Shown: piece after piece, positions 1 to 18,590 of the stretch
How positions within the stretch are numbered: position 1 is the stretch's first letter
Layout of the letters: the number at the start of each line of letters is the position of its first letter
Source of the DNA: Enoplolaimus lenunculus
Lineage: Eukaryota > Nematoda > Enoplea > Enoplida > Thoracostomopsidae
Assembly: GCA_030248215.1 (NCBI GenBank)
Contig: JASANG010004050.1
Span: forward strand, 31,913 to 95,912
Reading direction: 5' to 3'
DNA: 64,000 bases
Program-made: the position numbers and the translations under genes
The notes under the pieces: model-generated
Told to the model about the DNA's origin: nothing
What the model saw: the letters and a program-made list of their open reading frames with translations, nothing else
The model's database searches: none

Positions 1-143
1 TCGCTTCTCTAAACAATTTATCCCTGCACTTACAAAATTTGTAGTTCCGAGTACGGTTCCGGTATAAATTTGCTGTTCCGATTCCTGTATAATCTTGTTC
101 CGCTTTGCACCATATTTTTCGGTACTCTAATTTTTATTTTTAG

Positions 144-2593
144 GCTAACTCTAAAGGACCTGCATTCAGTGAATCTGCATTGATCGATGAACTAGCGTCA
201 ATTGAAATGGAAATTAAACGATCGCTGGTGCGTGGACACTTTGATGTTCCAAAGTGTCTGAAACATTTGGATAAGTGTTTGTTATTTCCGTTTTCAAAAG
301 TGGTAAGTATTAAATAGAGTTGTATAGTTTATGTTAATCGGTATTATTATTTTCAACGTACGTTCAACTTTGTCTTCCACGATAATGTTTTTTGAATTTT
401 TGTTTTGATTTTGATTTGCACCTAAACTATTGCGTTATGTTGATTGTCAGTCATGAAACAGTGATTATAATGACTATTAGTATTGCTTTCTCGTTGGGTT
501 TTTTGTTCTAATGCACACTAATTTTTAACATGTTTTAGGTACTGTTACGTTCTTCATCATTTGTGGACACAATTCGTCGCTGTCGAAGATTTACTGGTTC
601 ACAGGATGTCCGTGTGAAATCGGAACAAATTTTTGCACGAATCGAGTCCTATTTTGCACGGCTGGACGGCACTGAAGACTCGGTGAGTAGTTGTTTGCTT
701 CGATAACTTCGTTGTTTTGGTTTTAACTACTTGTGTTAGCTCCATAATTGCACGAAGTGTTTGGTGGGCAGCAATTAGCCACGAACCATGGTAGTTAATT
801 AAGGAGCATGATGCACCAAGTTTTCTTTTTAATCGATCTAGTACACTTGTGATGTGGACCGTTATTTCCATAACTTTTCCGCAGGATAATCACACTTAAG
901 TATCTGAGTAAAGAAACCTGGCGTATTGCAATCTTAACACACTAAATTATGAGTACCGACCGATGCTTTAAATCTGGTCTTTACATCTTTTAGGAGTCTT
1001 TTAACGAACGCTACGCTCGAGAAGTAGCCACATTTCAGTCTGGCCCATGTCAGGTAAGAGATGATACCAGAGCTGGCAATGGTGGCATATTATTGTGTGA
1101 TTGCTGTGTAAAAATTAGTTGGCGATGTATTGAAAATTCTTGATGGTATGAGTGTCGTGAGTATGATTATTTAAATAAGTATTAAACACGTAGGCCCGAT
1201 ACTCATGTTTCATCGGTCGCTGAAATGAGTAGCATTCGCTTGGGTGGCAACGGAGTGACCTGCAAATTATACAAAAAGTGTGTTTAACTCCTATAAGCTT
1301 AAAAATGCTGAACGGGGGTACAAAATCTGGATTTAAGGCTGAACAGAAAAAAATCGACTTTTTCGGGCTCCGGTCAAGTGGAACTCTCACCACTAGCAGA
1401 CCCGACTCCGGTAATATTATCTTGACTATTTATCCCTTTGATATGATTGTGATTCTACTGCCAGCTTTCATTTTTCGCGTAATGGTTCATACGGTGCATA
1501 AGATAGTTCGTTGTGCTTGCGACAACCTTTGGGTTTGTACATATATATTTTTCTATATCGATGACGTGTTTTAATGCAGAGCTCATTGGCACCAACGTCG
1601 GCAAGTTCAGCGCCCGTAATAAACGCAGCTTACGGCAAAGCTGTCGCCACTGATCCAACAGTGGTTAATAAACAGGCGTATACTCCTCCAAGTGGACTCA
1701 GCCGCGAAGATCTTTTATCGGCAAAAGTCGCTCGTTTACTTGATATTCACAAAGCAACGCCACAAATATTAGCGACTAGTTCTACAGTTTGCTCAGGTAC
1801 CACAACCGACGGCAGTGCGGTCGACGTTACAAACGTAACGGCTGCTGCTGCTGTGGCCGCACAGCACCAACTACAACAAATGATTCCGTTGAATCTCAGC
1901 GGTAGTGGTGTTAGTAGCGCTCGCAACGTTGGCGTAGTAGTTAAGCAACACGGTGATGACTCAACAACAGGGGAGCAAACACGACAGCCGCGTCAGGCGC
2001 AAGTCCATCCACTTCTTACAACGGCGGCTACTGAAGAAAGCGGCGGCACATCTGGTAATAGTCCGTTACCAACTGATCCGAGAAAACGAGCTCCGGAAGG
2101 AACTGTATACTCTACAATAACGTCATGCGCTGCAAATGGAACAGGCCTTGAAAGTTCACCGGAACGAAAAAAGTCACTTGGAACCATGCGTAAAGATATC
2201 GTGACGACGGCGGTAAGTAGCAATCATGTCAAACGAAATGCTGCTTTAAGATTGTTCGCTTTTGAATCAGCATCTTTTCAAGCGCTTTTTAGAAGCAAAG
2301 AAACACTGAAGTCAATAGCTAGTGTAACAATGCTACTGCGTCAACGCTGGTTTGCGTTTGTTAGAACGCTATTTTTAAACGCCTTTTCCAAAACGCAAAA
2401 ATAATTTCATATTTTAGACGCTATTTTTAAAATAAATAAATATAATCAACCAAACGAGATTACGTTAGTCTACATATTCAACTGGTTATGTCTAATGTGT
2501 GTCTGCGAGTTATATTGTATCAATTGCATTTCCATATTTATAAGCCTTTGTTTACTTGCAAAAAACTTAGTGTTGTTTTAGGAATTGGAATAA
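144..2593 (+). CDS. LEDGF/HRP2-like chromatin protein with integrase-binding domain (3' part)
   Basis: Coding exons 144-302, 539-682, 994-1053 and 1580-2212 all join in phase 0 with good GT/AG borders. The first two encode a helical domain (EMEIKRSL, DVPKCLKHLD, DTIRRCRRFTGSQ, ARIESYFARLD) that aligns along its length with the IBD of vertebrate LEDGF/PSIP1 and HRP2, which binds short motifs in transcription and chromatin partners. The conserved RRF Phe is kept; the Ile-Asp pair of the LEDGF interhelical loop is replaced (VRGH). The rest is a Ser/Thr/Ala-rich, probably disordered tail. The end is uncertain: a strong donor at 2213 (GCG|gtaagt) can join an acceptor at 2580-2581 to give codons E-L-E-stop (2582-2593); alternatively the exon reads through to a stop at 2402-2404 with AATAAA about 30 bp later. 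The PWWP end expected in this family would lie left of the window. The family call is by recognition of the domain pattern. Confidence 0.75.
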
Positions 2594-3595
2594 AGAAAGC
2601 ATCGCGAAGACAAAAGAGGTATAGATTCCTAACATGAAGTTTTGTTCAAGAACTGATTGGGATTGTACTGGGAAGTTTCGAAATTACTTTTAATATACAC
2701 AGGCTAGGTTCCAGAAATATAACTTAAGCAGAATTCCAACTGTAGTCAAAGTTACTTAAATTTTGTAGTTTTGACTTAAATCGGAAGGATTTAACACGCA
2801 TTTAATTTTCCCAAATAATCAATAGCTGCTGAAATCTGTGCTATTTTCGAACTACAATTGGTAACATTGAAATAGGACAGTTCGCACCTCCAGGGGCGAC
2901 CAATTTATCAAAAATCTCGGCTCATAAGGTTAAGTCTCTTTCTTGACTTAATTCCAAAATCGACTTAAGTCAGAGGTCGACATGAGTCATGTCTTTGCAA
3001 ACCAGCCGCAGTATTCCTGTTGCGACATTTAAGGGATGGTTAAATTTTATCTAGTAGTTAAGCCTATGCGTCTAAGACTCATCACAAACAGTGTTGCTTT
3101 CGTTTTATAAACATCCCTTTTGTTTTTCAGTCAGGATTATTCCATGTATTATCATAAGTTAATGCAAAAACGCTTTTTTCCACAGTGTTACATAATAATA
3201 TGAAACCGGGATAAGCGAGATTTCGTACAAATAGCAAAAATTGTAAATATAACAAAATATGGAACAGAGAACTGATTGCAATCGTGATTGCGTTTCAAAC
3301 AGTGCCTCTGGTCGCGATTGCTAGTTTCTTGAACGTAATCGCTTGCAAACGCAACTTGAAACTAGCAGTAAATTTTTCAATTGTATGCATACGCGGGCAC
3401 AACCGCGGTTTGAGGGGCGACAGCGATCGCATTTATAGACGCGACTTGTTCATAGCAAAGACGAGTCAGTCGCGATTAATCGTTACCGAAAAAGCAATTC
3501 CGATTGCTGTGCACCTTGTTCTGCCCGTGACTGTATATCCAGGAAACATTCAATTGCGCATGGCTCGTTTGACCTGCTAGAAATAGGTTTTCAAA

Positions 3596-4245
3596 CTGTG
3601 AGCAGAGTTTTTTTTTTCGTGCATTTTACGGTGCATTTGCACACCTTTCGCCGAAAATGCACACCTATTTTTGAAAATGCACAGTCAAATGCACAGGTCT
3701 CTCGGGCAATACACGATTAATTTTCAGTCGAAATTTTTGATATTTCATTTACAAATATTGAAAATTTTCGCTCCTTCGGCGCGCGCAGAACACAATATTT
3801 ATGGGTCAATTTTCAACATTCAAAATACGGTAATTTTTGTCGCCAACTATACTTAATACTTACATTATAAATGAGTAGCCTCTATTATATGAATTGTCCG
3901 CACACGATGAATAAGTAAAGTATATAGGCATGTTTCACCCTAGCTAAAACATTGTCCAAAATCAAGCTAGATAGTCGATATAGTGGTGCCATCGATTATA
4001 TATGAGATGTGAATTATAAACTAGACCAGTTTGTCAAAAATGAGGGAATTATTAAATGTGTTTAAATATTAGAGAAAATTTTTTTATGCAAGGTGGCAAA
4101 ATTTACATATTTTTTGCTGCTCTAAGTGCTTGTTTTTAAAAAAATTGAAAATGCACCGTTTGAGCCGAAAATGCACACTTGAATTTGAAAATGCACACTC
4201 TTTTGCACACCTCGGACTTTTGAAAAAAATCCCTGACTGTGAGGC
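3596..4245. repeat. Clustered AAAATGCACA repeats, possible inverted-repeat element
   Basis: Both ends of this 0.65-kb stretch carry several copies of AAAATGCACA and GTGCATTT-type words (3628-3700 and 4147-4215). The left end begins CTGTGAGCAGAG plus a T-run; the reverse complement of the right end reads CTCACAGTCAGGG plus a T-run. This resembles decayed terminal inverted repeats, but the match is patchy and the family is unknown. Confidence 0.4.
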
Positions 4246-5144
4246 ACTACACAGCTTTTGGCAAATCAATACAATGTCTAAGTTGGTTTTGTCTTTTTTG
4301 TGTTTATGTTTTATCATTAACTTGTCTTTGATACAAAAACGGTTTTAAAGTTATATCTCGCAGATTGTAGCAATCTAAGTGAGCATGTATCACATTTTGT
4401 TTTCGATTTGTATACATTCCTCTTTTAGATGAGTGTTGTGTGCTTTTAAATTATTTTGCGCTAGATAATGAAGGCCCGAAGCTTTCGTGCGTGACTATGC
4501 GGGATTTATTTATCGGCTTACAAAGTTCATGATGTTGATTGTAAAAAATGCTTCGTTTATATCCGTCAACACGTAAAATTGCGAGAGTAGTGCACATCAC
4601 TTTATATATTATTCTCTTGCTTTATATCAAGAGCCACAAATGATTGTTTTATAATGTTTATTTGTTGATTTTATAAAGTAATTTAATTGACTTTTAATGT
4701 ATTAGTTTCAAAGTTTAGGATACAACTGGAACTCTACCTCAGACAGAAGATCGACCTCCGACTCCGATAGCATATTTTGATCCGGAAATTTTGGTGATGA
4801 AGTTATACGTATTTTGTAAAAGTGCTGGACTTCATTAAGTTTATCTGTAACTTTGGGACAACTAAGAATAAAAAAATTAGTAATCTAATAAAAGAACTAA
4901 AGAAAGAAAGTCCGGTAAATTGTGAGGAAGTGTCCGTCTCATCACTTAGCATAGCTTAAACTATTGAGGTGTTAAGTACGTACTTTGAGATAAAGGCATA
5001 ATGGAACTTTATGGTGTAGTGTCCTTGTTCAAGAATCTATACGATTTCTACAATTAAATTACTATCGTGTTGGGCAAGTATGAGCGATAAATACAATTCC
5101 GCACCCTAACCCAAAGATGTCGAATGTACAAGCTATAAAGCCGT

Positions 5145-5265
5145 TGGCCAATGTTACTTTAAGGTCCGTAACAGTAGATTAAGCGTATTCCTAAGCTTAA
5201 GCAAAAAATATCTAGAATCTAAACCTACTCTGTTATGTATCCACCAGATACCTGGACGCCTCTTA
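5145..5265. repeat. Dispersed repeat copy 1 (pair with 6727-6800)
   Basis: The words GGCCAATGTTACTTTAAGG, CGTAACAG and ACCTGGACGCC occur in the same order here and at 6727-6800. Between them is the AAGCGTATTCCTAAGCTTAAGC tract type that recurs at 6050-6110 and 7760-7800, so this is a fragment of a family containing CCTAAG-like hexamers. No coding sense is evident. Confidence 0.5.
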
Positions 5266-5672
5266 AACTGACACGGGCCAAGCGGTTAATGTGGGGTTCA
5301 CGTTTAACTGTGGCAACCTGGAAAATGTTTTGTACGTACTACAATGGGACCCATGTTACCTTTATGGCGTCCCGTTTCCCACACGACACCGATAGTGCGA
5401 GGGAGCCGCGTTTGCTACTCTTAGATAGCTTAGTGCTGGGCAATTGCTGCTTAGAATTCTTCCAAGTGGAAGAGTGTAGTGGACGGCAGCACTCTCGATA
5501 AAATCGATCTCAACAAAACGTATTGATTTCTGGTTTTCCTGTAAAAAGCTGGGGACAAATCCCACTGTCTCAAAAGACCTTTGGTACAACCCTAATTAAA
5601 GCAACACTGCAAAAAATGGTGAGTCAACGTTTAAAACATGGGTCATCCGCGTTTATAATGTCTACGCTACTG

Positions 5673-6001
5673 TATTGACCCGAAAAAATGTCAATTAACC
5701 CTAACTGTAGCGCATAAATGAGTCCAGGACGAAATAATTTGAGTTCGAAACTTTAAAGCGTATATACTTAAATTTTAAGAGTACATTCCTAAGTATAACC
5801 CTGTATTATTGCTCAAGCTATTGACACAAGACAAATATACGTTTTAATTCGAACGGATAATTGCAGTACCGGATATATATCAGTAACGAAGGGCGACGGA
5901 GGGCGGGTTAAAAATAAATAACAGCCCGTAATCGAATAACAAGGGGGGTACCCTCTGGAGAGGTCAAATAAATATCATCCTCCCTCTTATTCGGGTCACT
6001 A
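5673..6001 (+). mobile_element. TA-flanked MITE (TGACCCGAATAA family), internally shortened copy
   Basis: The left end TATTGACCCGAA and the right end TTATTCGGGTCACTA are inverted copies of each other. The interior (GCAGTACCGGATAT, GAAGGGCGACGGAGGGCGGG, AATAACAG.CCGTAA) matches the fuller copy at 51241-51674. It is about 100 bp shorter, missing the left interior block of that copy. It has no ORF, so it is a non-autonomous element. Confidence 0.7.
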
Positions 6002-6593
6002 GGTATAGTATTTTGAAATATTCGACCCATGTATTGAACAGAGCTGGAACAGTAGTATAAGCATATTCCGAAGCCTAAGCGTATGGATGAGCCTATGCCT
6101 AAGCAAAAAATTAGTCTCAAGCTTAAACTGACTCTATTTAATAGCCCCTCCGGAAAACCATCCTGCCCTGTTCTATACATGGGCCAAATATTCTCCAGTC
6201 TATTCGGATTGCCCGGGATGAAAAACCACTATACGCTGCAAAAAATGGTGCGTCAAATTGACTCTCCGAAATATGCTTTTCCTGACTACACAAACTGAGT
6301 CAAAAATTCGACTCCGCCGGAGTCAAATTCGATTCACTGAATCGTTCAGTGAGTCAAATTTGACTCGAAAAACACCGAGACAGAAAAAAGCGAGACCGAG
6401 ACCGGCCAAATCCCGAGACCGCGCATCCCTGCAAACGTGTACCGGAAAATTTGCAGCTGTCCCCTGTTCACATTTGCCCGAAACATTCCTGACGCATTTT
6501 CCCAGCGTAAATTTGCAGCTGTCCCGTTTGCCCATTTGTACGAAACGTACTTGTCCTGTTTTCTGGTTTTTTCCAGCGAAAAATTGTAGGAAA

Positions 6594-7125
6594 AAATTTC
6601 GGAACTTTCTCACAAAATTAGCGTAAAACCAAATAACAGCATACTGCAGATATTGGCTAAAATTTAACTAATTAACCATCATTTTTAATACGTAATTTCT
6701 CTTCACCTCTAGCTCCGACAAGTTTCGTGGCCAATGTTACTTTAAGGGGCGTAACAGCAAATTACCTACTCTTTTATACTCACCAGAAACCTGGACGCCA
6801 GGGTACAACCGGAGGTCTGCCTCCGGCTCCAGCAGAAAATCTGCCTCCGGCTCCTGCAGAAAATTCGCCTCCGGCTCCAGCAGAAAATCGGCCTCCGGCT
6901 CCGGTAGAATTTTTGCCGGAGGTTACGGCAATTTCGGTAGTAAAATTTTGCATAAGTTTGCAAAATTTATCTGTTTAGGAAAGAATTTCAGGAATTTCGC
7001 AGAAAATTAGCGTAAAACCAAATAACTTAACACCATATTACAGATATTGGCTAAAATTATCTATTTAAAAATTATTTTTACTACCTAATTTCGCCTCACT
7101 TCCGGCTCCGGAAAGTTTCGTTAAC
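6594..7125 (+). repeat. Direct repeat pair around a CCGGCTCC minisatellite
   Basis: A block of about 130 bp (AATTAGCGTAAAACCAAATA, CAGATATTGGCTAAAATT, then a CACCTC/CACTTC..GCTCCG motif ending AAGTTTCGT) occurs at about 6594-6727 and again at about 6981-7125. The interval contains the 24-bp minisatellite at 6816-6911. This looks like a composite dispersed repeat and not a gene. Confidence 0.6.
6816..6911 (+). repeat. 24-bp minisatellite, about four units
   Basis: Four tandem 24-bp units built on CTGCCTCCGGCTCCAGCAGA follow each other at 6816, 6840, 6864 and 6888 with few changes. Because 24 is a multiple of three, one frame reads as repeated PPAPAEN; no start, splice or homology supports translation. 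The CCGGCTCCGG word recurs singly at 7090-7150 and 7216. Confidence 0.85.
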
Positions 7126-8591
7126 CTCCGGCTCCGGTATTTTTTACCTCCGGTTGCATGCTGTAATTGCTCGAAATGACGTAAAAATTATTACATTTCT
7201 TAAAAAGTAACATGCGCATCACCGGCTCCTGTATTTTTCACCTTCCGAAATACATAAAGCTGCACAATATGACGCCTTATTCGTGTGTACAAACAGTTTT
7301 GCATTTATCATGATATTCAGTGGTATTTCGCAATGACACCCCTGAACATCCATTAGCATCATGACACGGGTGCATACATGAATTGTAGTATAGCTGTATT
7401 GATGAATGTCTGCTGAATAAAATTTCGCTGTAAATCTGAATTTTCATGGTTCAAAAACCTTTAAAAAAGAAACATTTACTGTTAAAATTCAAATCTTTTT
7501 CCGTAATGCCAAAAATTGACCGATTTTTTCTGAACGGCCTCGATTGTCGGGTCTCATTTCGAGTTTTATCTAGACCGCCCATCCTTGGCCCTAGCTGACA
7601 TTCCAAAGCTGACAAAATGAACTGAACAATCGACTCATCACAAATTTCGCTCAACATTAACACGCATTAATTTTATTCCAGTTCAGACCATAAGGATGAT
7701 TCCAATAACTTGATCACAGAACGCATGACCAATGTAAAGAACACGGGTGGAGCAGTATTAATAAGCATATTCCTAAGCCTAAGTATAAGAATGAGCATGT
7801 AGTTTTGTTCTTCAAAATAATATGGTATACAAGGTATAATTGCTGTGGTTGTGGGTCGGAAACGTTTTGCAGGCCTGTATTTCGTATTTAAAGCACATCT
7901 GTGCATCTGCCGTTCGACTTCCCAATTTTTTAGCACCCACAGATTTGCCTTGGTTATAACATGAATCACTCATTAAGCTTACTCTTTTCTAGTCACACAG
8001 AAAAACGTTGCGCCCCTGATCTTCACATGGCTTAGGTTCGCGTTATACCTGGGGCAGTCGGGTCACGTTTTGTCACATGTTGATTCGCCATCAACATGAA
8101 TTATATATTCCAAATTAACAGCATATATATATGATATACAGTAAGACGGAACTGGAATATCATGATATTCTACTATACAGTTTAAGTGTATCATATGATG
8201 CTCCCGCCAAAATTTGAATTTTCCCACCAAAATATTAATTTCCGCAAAAATTTGCCAATCGTTACTACAGTCTCGCAATATCATATGGTATTCCCCCATA
8301 CGCAAACCTAGTTATGTAACTGACATTTTTAAAATGATCATATGATATTGATAGACAATGTTGGGAACAGCATATGATATTCACAGACAAAAGGTTGCCG
8401 TTACATGATGTTAGCAAACAACCAGTTTTTGGAATATCACATTGGGTTACAACGCAGACAAAATATTGCCCAATATATACGTGGCAAAACGTGACCGAGC
8501 TGCACCCCACGCAAATACTAACTAAAATATTAGCACATAAGCCGCGTACAAAAAAATTTAAAGTAAAACGAAACAAGTACAAATCAAAAAT
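7126..8591. other. Intergenic 3' side of beta-tubulin, no gene recognised
   Basis: No coding exon is seen. At about 7745-7800 is another copy of the GGAGCAGTATTAATAAGCAT / CCTAAGCCTAAG repeat type found at 6040-6110 and 27520-27610. No AATAAA on the - strand was noticed within 300 bp after the tubulin stop. Confidence 0.45.
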
Positions 8592-16689
<8,098 letters not shown>

Positions 16690-16690
<1 letters not shown>

Positions 16691-17116
16691 AACTAGTCAA
16701 CTTAATCTCAACCTAGTTTACGTATAATAAAAGTAACACGTACGACGTTAGGTTGACTTTGTTAAGGCACAACAACAAGCTGGATAGCCAAGGAATGATT
16801 GGCAAATTTACGGTTAACACGAACGAGTACACAGATGAAACCAAATAACCGTCACAATCCGTTTTTCCAAGTAAGTGCAGCAGCAACATAAAAACATTCA
16901 AACAAAAATATCATTTTGTTATTTCTTTCTCCCTCGATATGATTTTACCATTCCCCATTCATTTCGCAAAACCACATAAGTTCGAAAATGCCCAAAAAAC
17001 TTCCAAAATTCAACAGAATGTCAGTACTTTATTTTAAGGGAATCTTTCAGAGCAAATTTTCATAAATTTTCGTGATTCACACTATTAATACAACCAACAA
17101 CCAATCGTTACACTTC
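16690..17116 (+). repeat. 0.43-kb repeat unit, uninterrupted copy
   Basis: From AGTCAACTTAATCTCAACCT to the AATACAACCAACAACCAA stretch, this unit is repeated at 17300-18590. Shared blocks include AAGGAATGATTGGCAAATTT, AACCAAATAACCGTCACAAT, CGATATGATTTTACCATT and CAACAGAATGTCAGTACTTT. This copy lacks the TTAA elements present in the second one. Confidence 0.85.
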
Positions 17117-17168
17117 CTCACCCTTGTAGAGATATCAGCTGTGAGTTAAGTATGTGACAAATTGATAC

Positions 17169-17212
17169 TCTTGTTTGTTTGTTTGTTTGTTTGTTTGTTT
17201 GTTTGTTTTAAG
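17169..17212 (+). repeat. (GTTT)n microsatellite
   Basis: About ten uninterrupted GTTT units lie between the two copies of the 0.43-kb repeat. Confidence 0.95.
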
Positions 17213-17637
17213 TGTGCTTAATTTTCCTACGTAAATTTGTCGGTTACTGATTGCACCGGGGCTTGAAATTATCTTTCCTCAGTACGACCTCCAAAATGAA
17301 AGTAGTCAACTTAATCTCAACCTAGCATACGTATAATAAACGTTACACTTACAAGGTTAGGTTGACTCTTTTAAGGCACAGCAACAAGCAAGATAGATCA
17401 GGAATGATTGGCAAATTTGCGGGTAACACAAAAGAGTACACTAATAAAACCAAATAACCGTCACAATTCATTTTTTCCAAGTAACTGCAGCAGCAACATG
17501 AAAATATTCAAACAAAAATATTATTTTGTTATTTCTTTCTCACTCGATATGATTTTACCATTTCACATTGATTTCGCAAAATCACATAAGTTTGAAAATA
17601 CCCAAAAAGATCCAGAATTCAACAGAATGTCAGTACT

Positions 17638-17908
17638 TTAACCCTTTCTCACATGAATACTTTCTATTTCCCCTGAGACATACTTTTATGCTAGGATTCG
17701 AACTCCAATGACTGGAGTGGGAGGCGTATACCATCACCACTCAGCTATAGGAGCATGACGCTCGAGCCCGAGGGGGCTCTCACGTCTTGTGGTGATTCAG
17801 TACTATATATACGTGTTGCAATTGTTAAACACGGTGCGATATATATTACTTACCGTATATATATTGCGCTGAGTTGCCTATAGGCAACTCAATGTGAGAA
17901 GGGGTTAT
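17638..17908. mobile_element. TTAA-flanked MITE, copy A (piggyBac-like ends, tRNA-like core)
   Basis: It starts TTAA-CCCTTTCTCACAT and ends ATGTGAGAAGGGG-TTAT; the 13-bp ends are inverted copies with one mismatch. TTAA target sites and ends beginning CCC are typical of piggyBac-superfamily elements. At 17688-17756 the - strand reads as a tRNA-like sequence: ATGCTCC..TAGCTGAGTGGT (box A), GAGTTCGAATCCTA (T-arm and box B) and a matching AGCAT end. Near the right end is a perfect 22-bp palindrome centred on CCTATAGG. It has no ORF, hence is non-autonomous. Confidence 0.8.
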
Positions 17909-17933
17909 AGATACTAAACTGAAAGTTTTTCGC

Positions 17934-18204
17934 TTAACCCTTTCTTACATGAATATTTTCTATTTCTTCTGAGACATACTTTTATGCTAGGATTCGAACT
18001 CCAATGACTGGAGTGGGAGGCGTATATCATCACCACTCAGCTATAGGAGCATGACGCTCGAGCCCGAGGGGGCTCTCACGTCTTGTGGTGATTTAGTACT
18101 ATATATACGTGTTGCAATTGTTAAACACGGTGCGATATATATTATTTACCGTATATATATTGCGCTGAGTTGCCTATAGGCAACTCAATGTGAGAAGGGG
18201 TTAT
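17934..18204. mobile_element. TTAA-flanked MITE, copy B
   Basis: It is nearly identical to copy A and exactly 296 bp downstream of it. It is separated from A and from C by the same roughly 25-bp spacer (AGAT.CTAAACTGAAAGTTTT or near variant), so the array grew by duplication of the element plus spacer and not by separate insertions. Length between TTAA-type ends is the same, 267 bp. Confidence 0.8.
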
Positions 18205-18229
18205 AGATAGTAAACTGAAAGTTTTTCGC

Positions 18230-18500
18230 TTAACCCTTTCTCACATGAATATTTTCTATTTCTTCTGAGACATACATTTATGCTAGGATTCGAACTCCAG
18301 TGAGTAGGGTGGGAGGCGTATACCATCACCACTCAGCTATAGGAGCTTGACGCTCGAGCCCGAGGGGGTTTTCACGTCTTGTGGTGAAGTAGTACTATAT
18401 ATACGTGTTGCAATTGTTAAACACGGTGCGATATATATTATTTACCGTATATATATTGCGCTGAGTTGCCTATAGGCAACTCAATGTGAGAAGGGGTTAA
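18230..18500. mobile_element. TTAA-flanked MITE, copy C
   Basis: This is the third unit of the array, again at 296-bp spacing. It has intact TTAA on both sides (18230-18233, 18497-18500) and the same tRNA-like core, with a few substitutions in the anticodon-arm region and in the flank. Confidence 0.8.
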
Positions 18501-18590
18501 TTTAAGTGGATCTTTCAGAACAAATTTTCATAAAATTCCGTGATTCACACAATTAATACAACAACCAACAACCAACCGTTACAATGCATA

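Larger units (their letters stand above)
2605..5670. other. Intergenic, no gene recognised (2.6-5.7 kb)
   Basis: No exon-like block is seen. The stretch holds short ORFs without recognisable motifs, a region of clustered GAAAATGCACA repeats at 3.6-4.2 kb and a dispersed repeat at about 5145-5265. An ORF at 3284-3580 is rich in repeats of ATTGC/GCAAT and includes a small hairpin (arms GCTAGTTTC and GAAACTAGC, about 3319-3368), which argues against a gene. Confidence 0.5.
17300..18590 (+). repeat. 0.43-kb repeat unit, copy interrupted by three TTAA elements
   Basis: The left part matches the 16.7-kb copy up to CAACAGAATGTCAGTACTTT; the match resumes at TTTAAGTGGATCTTTCAGAA after 18500. Between these points sit three TTAA-flanked elements (17638-18500). 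It shows that the repeat existed before the insertions. Confidence 0.85.

Noticed and set aside
6727-6978. Open frame with repeated PPAPAEN, like a proline-rich protein
   Set aside because: It is a 24-bp minisatellite whose unit is divisible by three inside a dispersed non-coding repeat; no start or splice support.
17688-17756. Possible functional tRNA genes inside the TTAA elements
   Set aside because: The T-arm is good, but the anticodon stem does not pair, D-arm pairing is poor, and the sequence recurs within a mobile repeat; called tRNA-like only.
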